A DNA stretch of 64,000 bases from Clostridium manihotivorum (GCF_004015185.1 NZ_CP025746.1:5039776-5103775), one strand, 5' to 3'; positions 43,632 through 53,384 are shown, counted from the first letter of the stretch. Notes: generated by a model from the letters alone, not told the origin. Numbers and translations: made by a program.

Positions 43632-46600
43632 CTACTTTCTTACTCCTTTTATTACATCAAAGGCCATTCTCTCTGCGTCTTCCCTAGAAGATCCAGAAGC
43701 CACATATTCTTTTATTAAAGTGATTATATTTTTATAATCCTTTGGCATTACTTTTATAAATGCTTTTTTATATTCTTCAAAATTGGAAGCTACTCTCTTA
43801 GCATCTTCTGAACCAGTATATTCTTCATGCTGTTGTAGAAGCTCAAGTAAGTTACTTTCATCCGAAGCATCTAATTCTTCTACATAAACCATACTTTCAT
43901 TTATATTTTTTCTCTTTGATCCAGCTTCATCTAAAATATAGACTACTCCACCAGACATACCAGCAGCAAAGTTTCTTCCTACAGGCCCTAAGATAACAAC
44001 TGTTCCACCAGTCATATACTCACAACCATGATCTCCTACCCCTTCAACTACAGCTGTTGCTCCTGAGTTCCTTACACAAAATCTCTCACCTGCAACTCCC
44101 TTTATGAAGGCCTTACCACTAGTAGCTCCATATAAAGCTACATTACCAACAAGTATATTTTCTGTAGGCTTCAAGGCTGACTCTTTTGGTTCATACACAA
44201 TTATTTTTCCACCAGAAAGACCTTTTCCAATATAGTCATTAGCATCTCCTTCAAGTTCTAAAGTAAGTCCCTTAGGGATGAATGCTCCAAAGCTTTGTCC
44301 TCCTGCACCAGTTGTCCTTACCCAAATAGTATCCTCTGGAAGTCCTGCTTCTCCGTATCTCTTAGTTATCTCACTTCCTAAGATTGTTCCAAATACTCTG
44401 TCTGTGTTGCCAACCTTGACTTCAAGCTTAGCTTTACCTCTTCCCTCTAAGGCTTCTAATGCATTAGGAACTAATACCTTTGAATCTATAACATTGTATA
44501 ACTTATGATCATAGCTTTCTTTATACTTATATATCTTATCGTGCGGAATCTCTGGATTATATAGAAGTCTAGCTAAGTCTACCTTTTTAGACTTCCAGCC
44601 TCCTACAGACTTTTGTACTAGTTTGTCAGTACGTCCTACCATTTCATCTATTGTTCTAAAGCCAAGCTTAGCCATATATTCTCTAAGTTCTTGTGCTATA
44701 AAGTACATGAAGTTTATAACATGTTCTGGTTTACCTTTAAATCTCTTTCTAAGCTCTTCGTTTTGAGTTGCTATCCCTACAGGACAAGTATCCAGATTAC
44801 ATACTCTCATCATTACACATCCCATAACTACCAATGGTGCTGTAGCAAAACCAAACTCCTCTGCACCTAGAAGTGCTGCAATAGCAACATCTTTTCCTGA
44901 CATAAGCTTTCCATCTGTTTCTATTGCTACTCTTTCTCTTAAACCGTTCAGTATCAGGGTTTGATGTACTTCAGCAAGTCCAAGTTCCCATGGCAAACCT
45001 GCATGTTTTATTGAAGTTCTTGGTGATGCACCAGTTCCTCCATCATATCCACTTATCAGTATTACATCAGCTCCACCCTTTGCAACTCCAGCTGCAACAG
45101 TACCAACTCCAGCCTCTGACACAAGCTTTACGCTTACTCTAGCTTTTGAGTTTACGTTTTTAAGATCATATATAAGCTCAGCCAAATCCTCAATTGAGTA
45201 TATATCATGATGTGGTGGTGGTGATATTAGGCCAACTCCAGTAGTTGAGTGTCTTGCTTTAGCTACCCAAGGATACACCTTAGTTGCTGGAAGCTGTCCA
45301 CCTTCTCCTGGCTTAGCTCCTTGCGCCATCTTTATCTGAATTTCTCTTGCATCCACAAGATATTCAGAAGTAACTCCAAATCTACCTGAGGCTATTTGCT
45401 TTATAGCTGAAGATCTTAAATCTCCATTTTCATCAACTACAAATCTTTCTCTCTCTTCTCCGCCTTCACCGGTGTTAGATCTTCCACCAATTCTATTCAT
45501 AGCTATGGCCAAACATTCATGAGCTTCTTTACTTATTGACCCGTAAGACATAGCTCCTGTTTTAAATCTTTTTACTATTGATTCTACTGATTCAACTTCC
45601 TCTATAGCAATAGGTTCATTGTCTAACTTCAGATCTAAAAGACTTCTAAGGGTAAGGTTATTTTTCTCGTTGCTTATCAAAGAAGTATACTCTTTAAATT
45701 CATCATAACTTCCGGTCTTACAAGCATTTTGAAGCTTATGAATAGTTAGAGGATTATATAAATGCTCTTCCTTATTGCTTCTAAACTTATGACTTCCTTC
45801 AGAATCAAGGGTAAAATCTATAAGTCTTCTATCAAAGCCCTGTGTATGTCTTAATACGGCTTCCTTTTCGATATCAGCTAGATCTATTCCCCCTATTCTT
45901 GATGGAGTTAGTGTAAAGTATTTGTCTATAACCTCTTTAGCTATTCCTATAGCTTCAAAAATCTGCGCTCCATTGTAGGACTGAATTGTAGATATACCCA
46001 TCTTGGATATTACCTTTACAATACCTTTCAAAGCCCCTTTATTATAGTTATAAACCGCTTTTTCGTAACTTAAAGCTATTTCTTGCTCCTCAGCTAGATT
46101 TCTTATAGATTCATACACCATATAAGGATTGATAGCATTGGCACCAAAACCTAGTAATAAAGCAAAATGATGTATTTCTCTAGGTTCTCCTGATTCTACA
46201 ACTATACTTACTTTTGTCCTCTTAGCCTTTTCCACCAAGTGATGATGCAAAGCTGAAACTGCAAGTAATGCAGGTATTGGAACATTATTCTCATCAACCA
46301 TCTTATCAGAAAGCACAATTATAGTTTTTCCTTCTTCTATAGCCTTGTCAGCCTTTTCTAATATTCCATCTAAAGCATTTTCAAGTGCTGATTCTTCCTT
46401 ATCCTTAGCAAATACCATCGGAATAACTATATTCTTAAAGTTATCATCCTTAATAGAAAGTACTTTATTAAAGTCATTGTTTGATAATATCGGATTGTCT
46501 AGTTTTAATCTTCTGCAGTTTTCTTCTCCTTCAGATAGAATGTTTGACTCTGCACCAAGATATACCCTTACTGAAGTTACTATTTCCTCTCTTATTGCAT

Positions 46601-48167
46601 CTATAGGTGGATTAGTTACCTGAGCAAATAACTGCTTGAAATAATTATATAAAAGCTGTGGCCTGTCGCTTAGCACTGCTAATGGAGTATCAATTCCCAT
46701 AGATGCTAATGGATCGTCTCCATTTAAGCACATTGGTGTTATAGTTGAAGTTACATCTTCATAGCTATATCCAAAGGCCTTTTGAAGTCTTGCTAGTTTT
46801 TCTTCTGATACTTTCTCTTCTAAAAAATCATTAGAAGGAATTTCTCTTAGCTTCAATAGATTGTTCTTAACCCATGAGCCATATGGCTTTAAGGTTGAAT
46901 AGTTTTTCTTTAAATCGCTATCATCTATAAGCTGTCCATTTACAGTATCCACAAGAAGCATTCTTCCTGGAGTTAATCTTCCTTTATACTTAACATTATC
47001 ACTATCTACGTTCATAACTCCAACTTCAGAAGATAAGATTAAATAGTCATCCTTTGTTACATAATATCTTGAAGGTCTAAGACCGTTTCTATCTAAAGTA
47101 GCTCCTAGAATTTCTCCATCAGTAAAAGCTATAGCTGCTGGTCCATCCCAAGGCTCCATCATTGTGGAGTTATATTCATAAAAGGCTCTCTTTTCTTTGT
47201 CCATCTCATGGTTTTTACTCCACGGTTCTGGTATAAGCATCATCATTATATGTGGAAGCTCTCTTCCATTCATATATAAAAACTCTATAGTATTGTCCAG
47301 CATTGAAGAGTCTGAACCATTTTTATTTATTACAGGGAGAACCTTGTTTAACTTTTCTCCAAAGACCTCAGATTTGTAATCAGATTCTCTTGCATTCATC
47401 CAATTCACATTACCTCTTATGGTGTTTATCTCACCATTATGGATGATGTATCTGTTTGGATGTGCTCTTTCCCAGCTTGGGAAAGTGTTTGTACTAAATC
47501 TTGAGTGAACAAGAGCGATGGCTGTATCCATATATTCACTTTGTAGATCTGGATAGAACTTTTCTACTTGAAGAGCAGTAAGCATACCTTTATAAACTAA
47601 GGTTTTTGAGGAAAGACTAGCAACATATGCCTCTACAGCTTCTTTTTCAAACAATCTTCTTATTACATAAAGTTCCCTTTCAAAAGTCTTTGAATCAAAA
47701 TCTTCACTGCTTGAAGCTACAAATCCTTGCATTATAAAAGGCATCGCTTCTCTAGATGCGTCCCCTAAATCCTCTGGATTAACAGGAACTTGTCTCCATC
47801 CCAAAAAGCAATGCCCTTCATTAAGAACAATATTTTCAAAAAGCGCCTTTGCTTTTTCTTGGTTTTCTTTATTTTGTGATAAGAAGAACATTCCTACAGC
47901 GTAATGCCCTTCCTTCGGTAGTTCAAACTCACATACTCTTTTAAAAAAATTGTGTGATACCTGAATCAATATTCCTGCTCCGTCTCCAACGTTTGGATCA
48001 GCACCAGCGCCCCCTCTGTGCTCTAACTTTACAAGAATGTCTAATGCATCTTTTACAATAGCATGATTTTTTTTACCTTTGATGTGTGCTATCGCCCCAA
48101 TACCACAGGCATCTTTTTCAAAACTCGGATCATACATCCCTTGCTCTTTTGGAAAGTTACAAAACAT
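43632..48167 (-). CDS. gltB: Glutamate synthase (NADPH) large subunit
   Basis: The 1511-residue enzyme makes two glutamates from glutamine and 2-oxoglutarate, the main ammonia assimilation route with glutamine synthetase. A short propeptide precedes the N-terminal nucleophile C21 in KDACGIGAIAHIKG of the class II amidotransferase domain (about 21-425). The central domain, the FMN-binding synthase domain (about 830-1200; GEGGEERERF, KPGEGGQLP, GYDGGTGASP) and the C-terminal beta-helix domain follow. Three cysteines in CVMMRVCNLDTCPVGIA bind the 3Fe-4S cluster. Start 48167 follows AAGGGGG. It forms an operon with gltD and the length is normal. Confidence 0.96.
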   Translation of the reverse strand: MFCNFPKEQGMYDPSFEKDACGIGAIAHIKGKKNHAIVKDALDILVKLEHRGGAGADPNVGDGAGILIQVSHNFFKRVCEFELPKEGHYAVGMFFLSQNKENQEKAKALFENIVLNEGHCFLGWRQVPVNPEDLGDASREAMPFIMQGFVASSSEDFDSKTFERELYVIRRLFEKEAVEAYVASLSSKTLVYKGMLTALQVEKFYPDLQSEYMDTAIALVHSRFSTNTFPSWERAHPNRYIIHNGEINTIRGNVNWMNARESDYKSEVFGEKLNKVLPVINKNGSDSSMLDNTIEFLYMNGRELPHIMMMLIPEPWSKNHEMDKEKRAFYEYNSTMMEPWDGPAAIAFTDGEILGATLDRNGLRPSRYYVTKDDYLILSSEVGVMNVDSDNVKYKGRLTPGRMLLVDTVNGQLIDDSDLKKNYSTLKPYGSWVKNNLLKLREIPSNDFLEEKVSEEKLARLQKAFGYSYEDVTSTITPMCLNGDDPLASMGIDTPLAVLSDRPQLLYNYFKQLFAQVTNPPIDAIREEIVTSVRVYLGAESNILSEGEENCRRLKLDNPILSNNDFNKVLSIKDDNFKNIVIPMVFAKDKEESALENALDGILEKADKAIEEGKTIIVLSDKMVDENNVPIPALLAVSALHHHLVEKAKRTKVSIVVESGEPREIHHFALLLGFGANAINPYMVYESIRNLAEEQEIALSYEKAVYNYNKGALKGIVKVISKMGISTIQSYNGAQIFEAIGIAKEVIDKYFTLTPSRIGGIDLADIEKEAVLRHTQGFDRRLIDFTLDSEGSHKFRSNKEEHLYNPLTIHKLQNACKTGSYDEFKEYTSLISNEKNNLTLRSLLDLKLDNEPIAIEEVESVESIVKRFKTGAMSYGSISKEAHECLAIAMNRIGGRSNTGEGGEERERFVVDENGDLRSSAIKQIASGRFGVTSEYLVDAREIQIKMAQGAKPGEGGQLPATKVYPWVAKARHSTTGVGLISPPPHHDIYSIEDLAELIYDLKNVNSKARVSVKLVSEAGVGTVAAGVAKGGADVILISGYDGGTGASPRTSIKHAGLPWELGLAEVHQTLILNGLRERVAIETDGKLMSGKDVAIAALLGAEEFGFATAPLVVMGCVMMRVCNLDTCPVGIATQNEELRKRFKGKPEHVINFMYFIAQELREYMAKLGFRTIDEMVGRTDKLVQKSVGGWKSKKVDLARLLYNPEIPHDKIYKYKESYDHKLYNVIDSKVLVPNALEALEGRGKAKLEVKVGNTDRVFGTILGSEITKRYGEAGLPEDTIWVRTTGAGGQSFGAFIPKGLTLELEGDANDYIGKGLSGGKIIVYEPKESALKPTENILVGNVALYGATSGKAFIKGVAGERFCVRNSGATAVVEGVGDHGCEYMTGGTVVILGPVGRNFAAGMSGGVVYILDEAGSKRKNINESMVYVEELDASDESNLLELLQQHEEYTGSEDAKRVASNFEEYKKAFIKVMPKDYKNIITLIKEYVASGSSREDAERMAFDVIKGVRK

Positions 48168-48670
48168 AGCCAGTCCCCCTTTAATATTACTTTTAGTATA
48201 ATTATAGATTTATTGTGTATCTGCTGCTAATTTTTATGATATGCATAGATGTCTGTACCTCTTACAGCCTATACTGCCATAGAGTTACGACTTCATAATG
48301 AAACTTATACTTTCAAAGACTTTTCTTTAAGAATACAAAGAACTTTTGAAAATAGTTTTATGCTTTAAGTGGTCTATCCTTAGCTATTAAATATCAATAT
48401 GTTTATAAAAAACATCAATTACCTTATAGATTATTAATATTCTTTCACTAAATAGATATCTTCCACATTTTTGCTTTGTATTTTTTAACACTACATTAAT
48501 TTTTTTATTTTATATTGTGAAATAATAATATCACTAAAGTGTCAAAAAAATCAATATATTAATTAATTTTTATGAGACAATATTCAAAATATGCAATAAA
48601 ATATTAAGCAAGTTTCACTTTTATTACAATATACGTAATTAAATCTAAAATGATACTTAAGATTTGAATT
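48168..48670. other. Intergenic DNA between divergent gltB and the FNR-like gene
   Basis: This region must contain the gltB promoter; on the minus strand a TATAAT occurs about 35 nt before the gltB start, without a good -35 partner. It is strongly AT-rich, with no open frame. TTTAAGTGGTC at 48364-48374 resembles 11 bases of the MITE end but is too short to call. Confidence 0.4.
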
Positions 48671-48772
48671 TATAGGTAACCTTTGCGAAAACTTAATTTA
48701 TACTTGTACTAAAATCATGGTTTCTGAGGATTTTAGGGCACGTATAAATTAATAGTTGAGTTAGGTACTCTA
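48671..48772 (+). repeat. Family Q palindromic element, copy F
   Basis: It begins TATAGGTAACCTTTGCGAAA and continues ACTTAATTTATACTTGTAC, AAAATCATGGTTTCTGAGGA, TTTTAGGGCACGTATAAA, TTAATAGTTGAGTTAGGTAC, ending TCTA. The inner stem pairs well and the outer arms only partly. It ends about 48 nt upstream of the FNR-like regulator start and is in the same sense. Confidence 0.65.
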
Positions 48773-48819
48773 AAAGTATTATATTATAGATAAAATACTA
48801 CGATTAAGGAGTGTTAGTT

Positions 48820-49527
48820 TTGAATAAAATTCAATGTGAAAGTTGTAAAACAAAACTTTGCGCTAGCAAGGTTCCTATATTTTTTTCTCTTAACAGAGAG
48901 CATTTGACTAAGGTTGTTTCTAAAATCAATCACCTAAGCTTTAATAAAGGCGAGGCCGTTTGTATAGAAGGTGATTACTCTAATGCCTTAGTAATAATAA
49001 ATCAGGGACAGGTAAAACTTACGAAGGTAACTAAGGAAGGAAAAGAACAAATAATAAGGGTATTATCTTCTGGAGATTTTTTTGGAGAATTAAGCATATT
49101 TAATGAAAAAGACAAATATAACTTTTCAGCTTATGCTCTTTCTTCGGTGAAAATCTGTTCACTAAGTAAGGAAAGTATGAATTCAATACTTTTGGAGAAT
49201 CCTGAAATTTCGATAAAAATATTAACTGAAGTGTCAAAAAGACTTATGGAAGCTGAAAATCTGGCACAAAACTTAGCTACAAATGATGCAGACATAAGAG
49301 TAGCCAGCCTCATTGCCGAATTTGGAGAAAAGTTTGGTCACAATACAGATTTAGGTATTGAGGTCAACCTCCCAATGAATAGGGAAGATATGGCCAATTA
49401 TATTGGAGTTACAAGAGAAACCATAAGCAGAAAATTAACTAAGTTACAAGACTCAGGAGCTATATCTCTTGTGGGAAATAAGACTCTAATAATAAGAGAT
49501 CCTAATAAATTAAATGATTTTTTATAA
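48820..49527 (+). CDS. FNR-like Crp/Fnr-family transcriptional regulator with four candidate cluster cysteines
   Basis: This regulator of about 235 residues has a cyclic-nucleotide-binding-like domain (about 25-140) and a C-terminal helix-turn-helix (about 175-220). TTG 48820 lies 8 nt after AAGGAG; GTG 48811 overlaps that site. The N-terminus has C6-x2-C9-x4-C14, and a fourth Cys, C113 in SSVKICSLSKESM, falls where E. coli FNR has C122. The recognition helix reads RETISRKL, keeping the Glu and Ser-Arg with which FNR reads TTGAT. An FNR-like site (49529-49542) precedes the flavodiiron gene next door. An oxygen- or NO-sensing Fe-S cluster is therefore likely, but this is inference. Confidence 0.85.
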   Translation: MNKIQCESCKTKLCASKVPIFFSLNREHLTKVVSKINHLSFNKGEAVCIEGDYSNALVIINQGQVKLTKVTKEGKEQIIRVLSSGDFFGELSIFNEKDKYNFSAYALSSVKICSLSKESMNSILLENPEISIKILTEVSKRLMEAENLAQNLATNDADIRVASLIAEFGEKFGHNTDLGIEVNLPMNREDMANYIGVTRETISRKLTKLQDSGAISLVGNKTLIIRDPNKLNDFL

Positions 49528-49528
49528 T

Positions 49529-49542
49529 TTGATTTGAATCAT
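49529..49542. promoter_or_regulatory. FNR-like operator upstream of the flavodiiron gene
   Basis: TTGATTTGAATCAT matches the FNR consensus TTGAT-N4-ATCAA in 9 of 10 defined positions. It lies 2 bp after the regulator stop codon and about 80 bp before the flavodiiron start codon, a sensible distance for control of that promoter. Confidence 0.55.
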
Positions 49543-49622
49543 ATTTTTTAAATTCTAATACTCATATAATTAAGCCATAGAAAAGAAAAACATATTTGAT
49601 ATAAATTCTAGGAGGCTTAATT

Positions 49623-50855
49623 ATGATAAATAAAATGAAATTAGCAGAAAATATTTATAGTATAGCTAAGGTCGATGATAGAGACGTTCCTTTCCATAGA
49701 CTTACATTAACTAAAGGCACAACTTACAATAGTTATCTATTAAACACTGATAAACCAACAATAATAGATACTGTGGACATAAGCTTTGGTAAAGAATTTG
49801 TTGATAGCTTAAAAGCAACTATTGACTTGATGAAGATTCAATATATTGTTATAAACCACACAGAACCTGACCATTCAGGGGGGCTTGGAAGCTTAGCATC
49901 ACAAGCTAAAAATGCAACAATAGTCTGCACAGATAAAGCAGTAGAAGAGCTTAAGGAAATGTATAAACTTCATAACAGAAACTTTTTAGTAGTAAGAGAC
50001 GGAGATAAACTAGACATAGGTGGAAAGACTTTAATATTCTTAGAAACCCCCTATCTACATACTGAAGAGACCATGATCACTTACTGTATAGAAGATAAAA
50101 TTTTATTCCCATGTGATATATTTAGTACACATATTGCTAACACTGAAGTATTTAATGATTTAGCTAAGTACGATATATTTGAAGACTTCAAAGTTTATTA
50201 TACACTAATCATGCATCCTCATAGAAAACATGTTCAATATATGATAAACAAGATAAAAAATCTAGATATCCAAATCATTGCGCCTTCTCATGGTTTTGTG
50301 CTTAGAACTGAAATAAACAAGTATATAGCACTTTACGATGAGCTTAGCAGAAACACTAGTACCAACAAATCAGCAGTTGTTATCTACTCAACTATGACAA
50401 GTAATACTAAAAAGTTATCCCAAAATATAGTTGAATATCTTGCTGCTGAAGGTATATCTTCATCTTCTATTGATGTAAACAAAACTTCAAAAGAAGAAGT
50501 ATTAGAAAAGATAAGTAGCTCAGACATTGTTCTTTTTGGAAGTTCAACAAGATACGGTGACATGATAGGTTCCTTAGAAGACATCCTTAAAGAATTAAAA
50601 GCCATGGACTTATCCAATAAACTTTTAGCAGCCTTTGGTTCTTATGGTTGGAGTGGTGAAGCTATAGAAGTTATTCAAGACTATCTACTAGAAACCAATG
50701 CAAAGGTTCTTGACACATCAACTGTAATCAAATCCACTGGTATGTCCGATGTAGCTTTTCCTATAAGAGTAAGATTCTCAGCAAAAGAAGAATCACTTAA
50801 AGGATTAGAAAGAGCTTGTGAATATATCGGAAGTCTTGCTCTTAATGCAATATAA
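49623..50855 (+). CDS. Flavodiiron protein (A-type flavoprotein, FprA)
   Basis: This oxygen and/or nitric oxide reductase protects anaerobes by reducing O2 to water or NO to N2O. The 410-residue protein has a beta-lactamase-like diiron domain (about 1-250), with H79-x-E81-x-D83-H84 in NHTEPDHSGG and further ligands in LHTEETM, CDIFSTH and PSHG. The C-terminal flavodoxin domain (about 255-405) begins VVIYSTMTSNTKKL. No rubredoxin domain is attached. It follows the FNR-like gene and an FNR-like operator. AGGAGG precedes the ATG. A family P hairpin begins 2 bp after the stop codon. Confidence 0.92.
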   Translation: MINKMKLAENIYSIAKVDDRDVPFHRLTLTKGTTYNSYLLNTDKPTIIDTVDISFGKEFVDSLKATIDLMKIQYIVINHTEPDHSGGLGSLASQAKNATIVCTDKAVEELKEMYKLHNRNFLVVRDGDKLDIGGKTLIFLETPYLHTEETMITYCIEDKILFPCDIFSTHIANTEVFNDLAKYDIFEDFKVYYTLIMHPHRKHVQYMINKIKNLDIQIIAPSHGFVLRTEINKYIALYDELSRNTSTNKSAVVIYSTMTSNTKKLSQNIVEYLAAEGISSSSIDVNKTSKEEVLEKISSSDIVLFGSSTRYGDMIGSLEDILKELKAMDLSNKLLAAFGSYGWSGEAIEVIQDYLLETNAKVLDTSTVIKSTGMSDVAFPIRVRFSAKEESLKGLERACEYIGSLALNAI

Positions 50856-50856
50856 A

Positions 50857-50951
50857 ACTGTACCACTTCAATCCAATATTTATTTTCAAAACTCCTCTGC
50901 TTTTGAGAGGAAAATTTGAAAATATAAATTTTTACATGAAGTGGTATATCC
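50857..50951 (+). repeat. Family P hairpin, copy b, after the flavodiiron gene
   Basis: Outer arms ACTGTACCACTTCAATCC and ATGAAGTGGTATATC pair. Inside, ATTTTCAAAACTCCTC and GAGAGGAAAATTTGAAAAT make a second long stem. It starts 2 bp past the fprA stop codon, so it forms the 3' end or intercistronic part of the fprA mRNA. Confidence 0.65.
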
Positions 50952-51054
50952 ATAAAGCTTAAGATAAATTAAACTAGGTTATTCTCTCTCTACAATGAAA
51001 AAACTTAGTAACCTGCAAAGTTCCTTCAGGCTTTCTGCTTATTGGAACTTGCAC

Positions 51055-51095
51055 AAAAAATTGCTAAAGAACAGTTCTTTAGCAATTTTTTTATT
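51055..51095 (+). terminator. Terminator between fprA and the multicopper oxidase gene
   Basis: AAAAAATTGCTAAAGAAC and GTTCTTTAGCAATTTTTTT pair almost perfectly and end in a T run. It should separate the two genes, so the oxidase gene needs its own promoter in the following 95 bp. Confidence 0.85.
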
Positions 51096-51194
51096 TAATA
51101 TACTTTATTTTTCTTCAACCTTTTACATATTACGCCATATAATATACCAATGTACAAACTTTGAAAGTATTTTGTATGTGAAAGGATGATTATT

Positions 51195-53048
51195 ATGGCC
51201 GTAAGACATTATGTTTTGCTTGCTACAGATGGAAAAACAAAGCTTCCTACAACTCCAGACCTTCCACCAGACCCTGCCACAGAAGTGGAGGTTCTTATAT
51301 ATGGTTTTGTAGGCGGTCTATACAAAGTTGATGACAAGGTAGTTGATGAAAATTTAAATTGGCATAAGTCCTCAAATTGGAATTACTTATATAGTTTAAA
51401 AGGCAACGCATCTCTCCCATCTCCTATTATCTGGGGTGAAGTAGGAGATAAAATATATGTAACCTTAATAAATCTTGGCATGAAATATGTAGATATAATG
51501 GATCCTCATACTGTGCATATGCATGGTGCTCATGTAGCCACTCAGATAGACGGTTTCCCAGAAATGTCTGTAGGCGTACCTATGTGGGAGTTTACTGGCA
51601 AAAACAAACCTGACACCTTAACTTATTACTTCTACCCAGAACATCCTGGTACTCTAATGTACCATTGTCATCAAGAAGCCTCTGAACATGTTCAAATGGG
51701 TATGTATGGTGCACTTGTAATATATCCATCATATGAAAGTCTAGCTATGAATGGAATCAAAAAGGATAAGTGTGGAAGATGGTATAACAATGGAGAATAT
51801 GTACCTTCTATACCTTCTACTGCTACAAATAGAAACTTTGCTTACAACAATATTCACTCCTTCTTCAACAGAGAATATATAATGTTGTTATCTGATATAG
51901 ATCAAGCATGGCACGACAGTATCTTAAACGGAACACCATTTAATCCTGTTGATTACAAACCTAACTTTTGGCTTGTTAACGGAAGACCATTCCCATATTC
52001 ATTACTTCCACATCCTCAAACTCCTCCAAAGGGCAGCGATGAAGACTTATCACAAATTAATTATGAATCCTATGTCCATGTGAAAACTGGCGAAGACTTT
52101 TTACTAAGAATGATTAATATTAGTTATCAAGTTATTCCTTGGCATATACATGGCTGGCATTTTAAAGTCATCGGTAAGGATTCTCATATAAGTCCATTCT
52201 TAGAAATGAACTCAACTTCAACTACAATGGATTGTATGGATCACATGGAACATCCTATAACAGAAATGGGCTTCACTTGTACCATTGGTTCAGGAGAAAC
52301 CTATGACCTTCTAATAAATGCTGAGAATAAGAGTCCTATTTATAGAAAGTATATAGTTAGGGGGCAAGATCTTATACCTTCAATATGCAGTCAGTTCCAT
52401 ACTCTTCAAAAATCCGATCCATCTGTTATAGCTAATATACCTACTGAGCCTGTAGATGTAAATAATATAAAAACTGTAAACTATATAGAAATCTGTGATG
52501 AACCAAAAGACAGTCCAAACATCAACTTCTTCCCTCAATTTTATCCTATGCACAACCATGACGACTATAAGGTAACTAATGACGGAACTTATCCTGGTGG
52601 ACAGCTTACCTATATTCAAATAGATGCTCCTGAATCTGGAGGTCTCCTTGGAAGTTATTATGGAGATAAGAAATTTGATGACGTTATACTGAAAAGACTG
52701 GATGAAAGAATAAGCTTTGATTGGAGCTGTGACAAGCCCAAGGACTTAGAAGAAGAATTCTCAGTTAAATGGACTGGAAAAATAAAAGCATCAACTCCTC
52801 AAAGATATAAACTGCAGTTATTCTGCATAGGCAATGCCACAGTTAAGCTAAACGGAAAAGAAATATTGACTGTCAAGGATTATTACTCCTTGCCTTATGC
52901 TTTTGATATGATAGATTTTGAAAAAGATAATTTTTATGATATAGAAATAACCTACGTTGGAAACTCAAAGGGCAAGATAGCCTTGCAATGGTCCTCATCA
53001 ACAAATAAGAAAGAGATAGTCCCAAGCTATAACCTATTCCCTATTTAA
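51195..53048 (+). CDS. Multicopper oxidase with a C-terminal PA14-like domain
   Basis: This 617-residue protein has copper-site motifs of cupredoxin oxidases: HMHGAH (108-113), YHCHQEASEH (156-165) with M170 giving a type 1 His-Cys-His-Met set, WHIHGWHF (316-323) and PMHNHDDYKVT (451-461). Residues about 483-615 (GGLLGSYYGD, VKWTGKI, KLNGKEIL) look like a PA14 carbohydrate- or surface-binding domain. No signal peptide is visible; the N-terminus is MAVRHYVLLATDGKT. Such a laccase-like enzyme is odd in a strict anaerobe, and its substrate is unknown; copper or manganese oxidation or oxygen scavenging are possible. AAAGGA precedes ATG 51195. It sits after flavodiiron and FNR-like genes. Confidence 0.85.
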   Translation: MAVRHYVLLATDGKTKLPTTPDLPPDPATEVEVLIYGFVGGLYKVDDKVVDENLNWHKSSNWNYLYSLKGNASLPSPIIWGEVGDKIYVTLINLGMKYVDIMDPHTVHMHGAHVATQIDGFPEMSVGVPMWEFTGKNKPDTLTYYFYPEHPGTLMYHCHQEASEHVQMGMYGALVIYPSYESLAMNGIKKDKCGRWYNNGEYVPSIPSTATNRNFAYNNIHSFFNREYIMLLSDIDQAWHDSILNGTPFNPVDYKPNFWLVNGRPFPYSLLPHPQTPPKGSDEDLSQINYESYVHVKTGEDFLLRMINISYQVIPWHIHGWHFKVIGKDSHISPFLEMNSTSTTMDCMDHMEHPITEMGFTCTIGSGETYDLLINAENKSPIYRKYIVRGQDLIPSICSQFHTLQKSDPSVIANIPTEPVDVNNIKTVNYIEICDEPKDSPNINFFPQFYPMHNHDDYKVTNDGTYPGGQLTYIQIDAPESGGLLGSYYGDKKFDDVILKRLDERISFDWSCDKPKDLEEEFSVKWTGKIKASTPQRYKLQLFCIGNATVKLNGKEILTVKDYYSLPYAFDMIDFEKDNFYDIEITYVGNSKGKIALQWSSSTNKKEIVPSYNLFPI

Positions 53049-53080
53049 TCTAAAAAATATAAAATTTGAGCCATGTCTTA

Positions 53081-53377
53081 TAAAAAAGTTGCTGAAGCGA
53101 CCTTTCTTCAGCGGCTTTTTTTGCGCATCTGCCTTTTCTGAACGTATGTGAAGAAATTCTGGCAGGCGAATATGATTTATTTTTTTAATGTTTGCCCTAA
53201 GTACCTGTTCTAAACCTTTGATATTGCCGGTCTAGATAAAAAGAAATTTTATTGTATAACTTATCACAACAGTAAAAAATCGCCGAAGTTGACCTTCTTC
53301 GGCGATTTTTCAGCGCAAGCTCATCTAAGCATCGGATGACTGACCACTTAATTTCAACACGGTACTTTAACAAAGCC
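53081..53377 (+). mobile_element. Truncated MITE relative: family R hairpin and tail, second hairpin, right terminal repeat
   Basis: From left to right: hairpin TTGCTGAAG/CTTCAGCGG with a T run; the tail GCGCATCTGCCTTTTCTGAA ... TTCTGGCAGGCGAA; unrelated sequence; a second terminator hairpin ATCGCCGAAG/CTTCGGCGAT (53275-53310); then the MITE right end GCGCAAGCTCATCTAAGC, ATCGGATGACTGACC, ACTTAATTTCAACAC, ending TTTAACAAAGCC. The order matches the complete MITE, but the left terminal repeat is missing. The hairpins also serve the converging oxidase and exonuclease III genes as terminators. Confidence 0.6.
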
Positions 53378-53384
53378 CATAGTT

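Noticed and set aside
48364..48374. A TTTAAGTGGTC stretch resembling the MITE end
   Set aside because: Only 11 bases match in very AT-rich DNA; no further element sequence is beside it.
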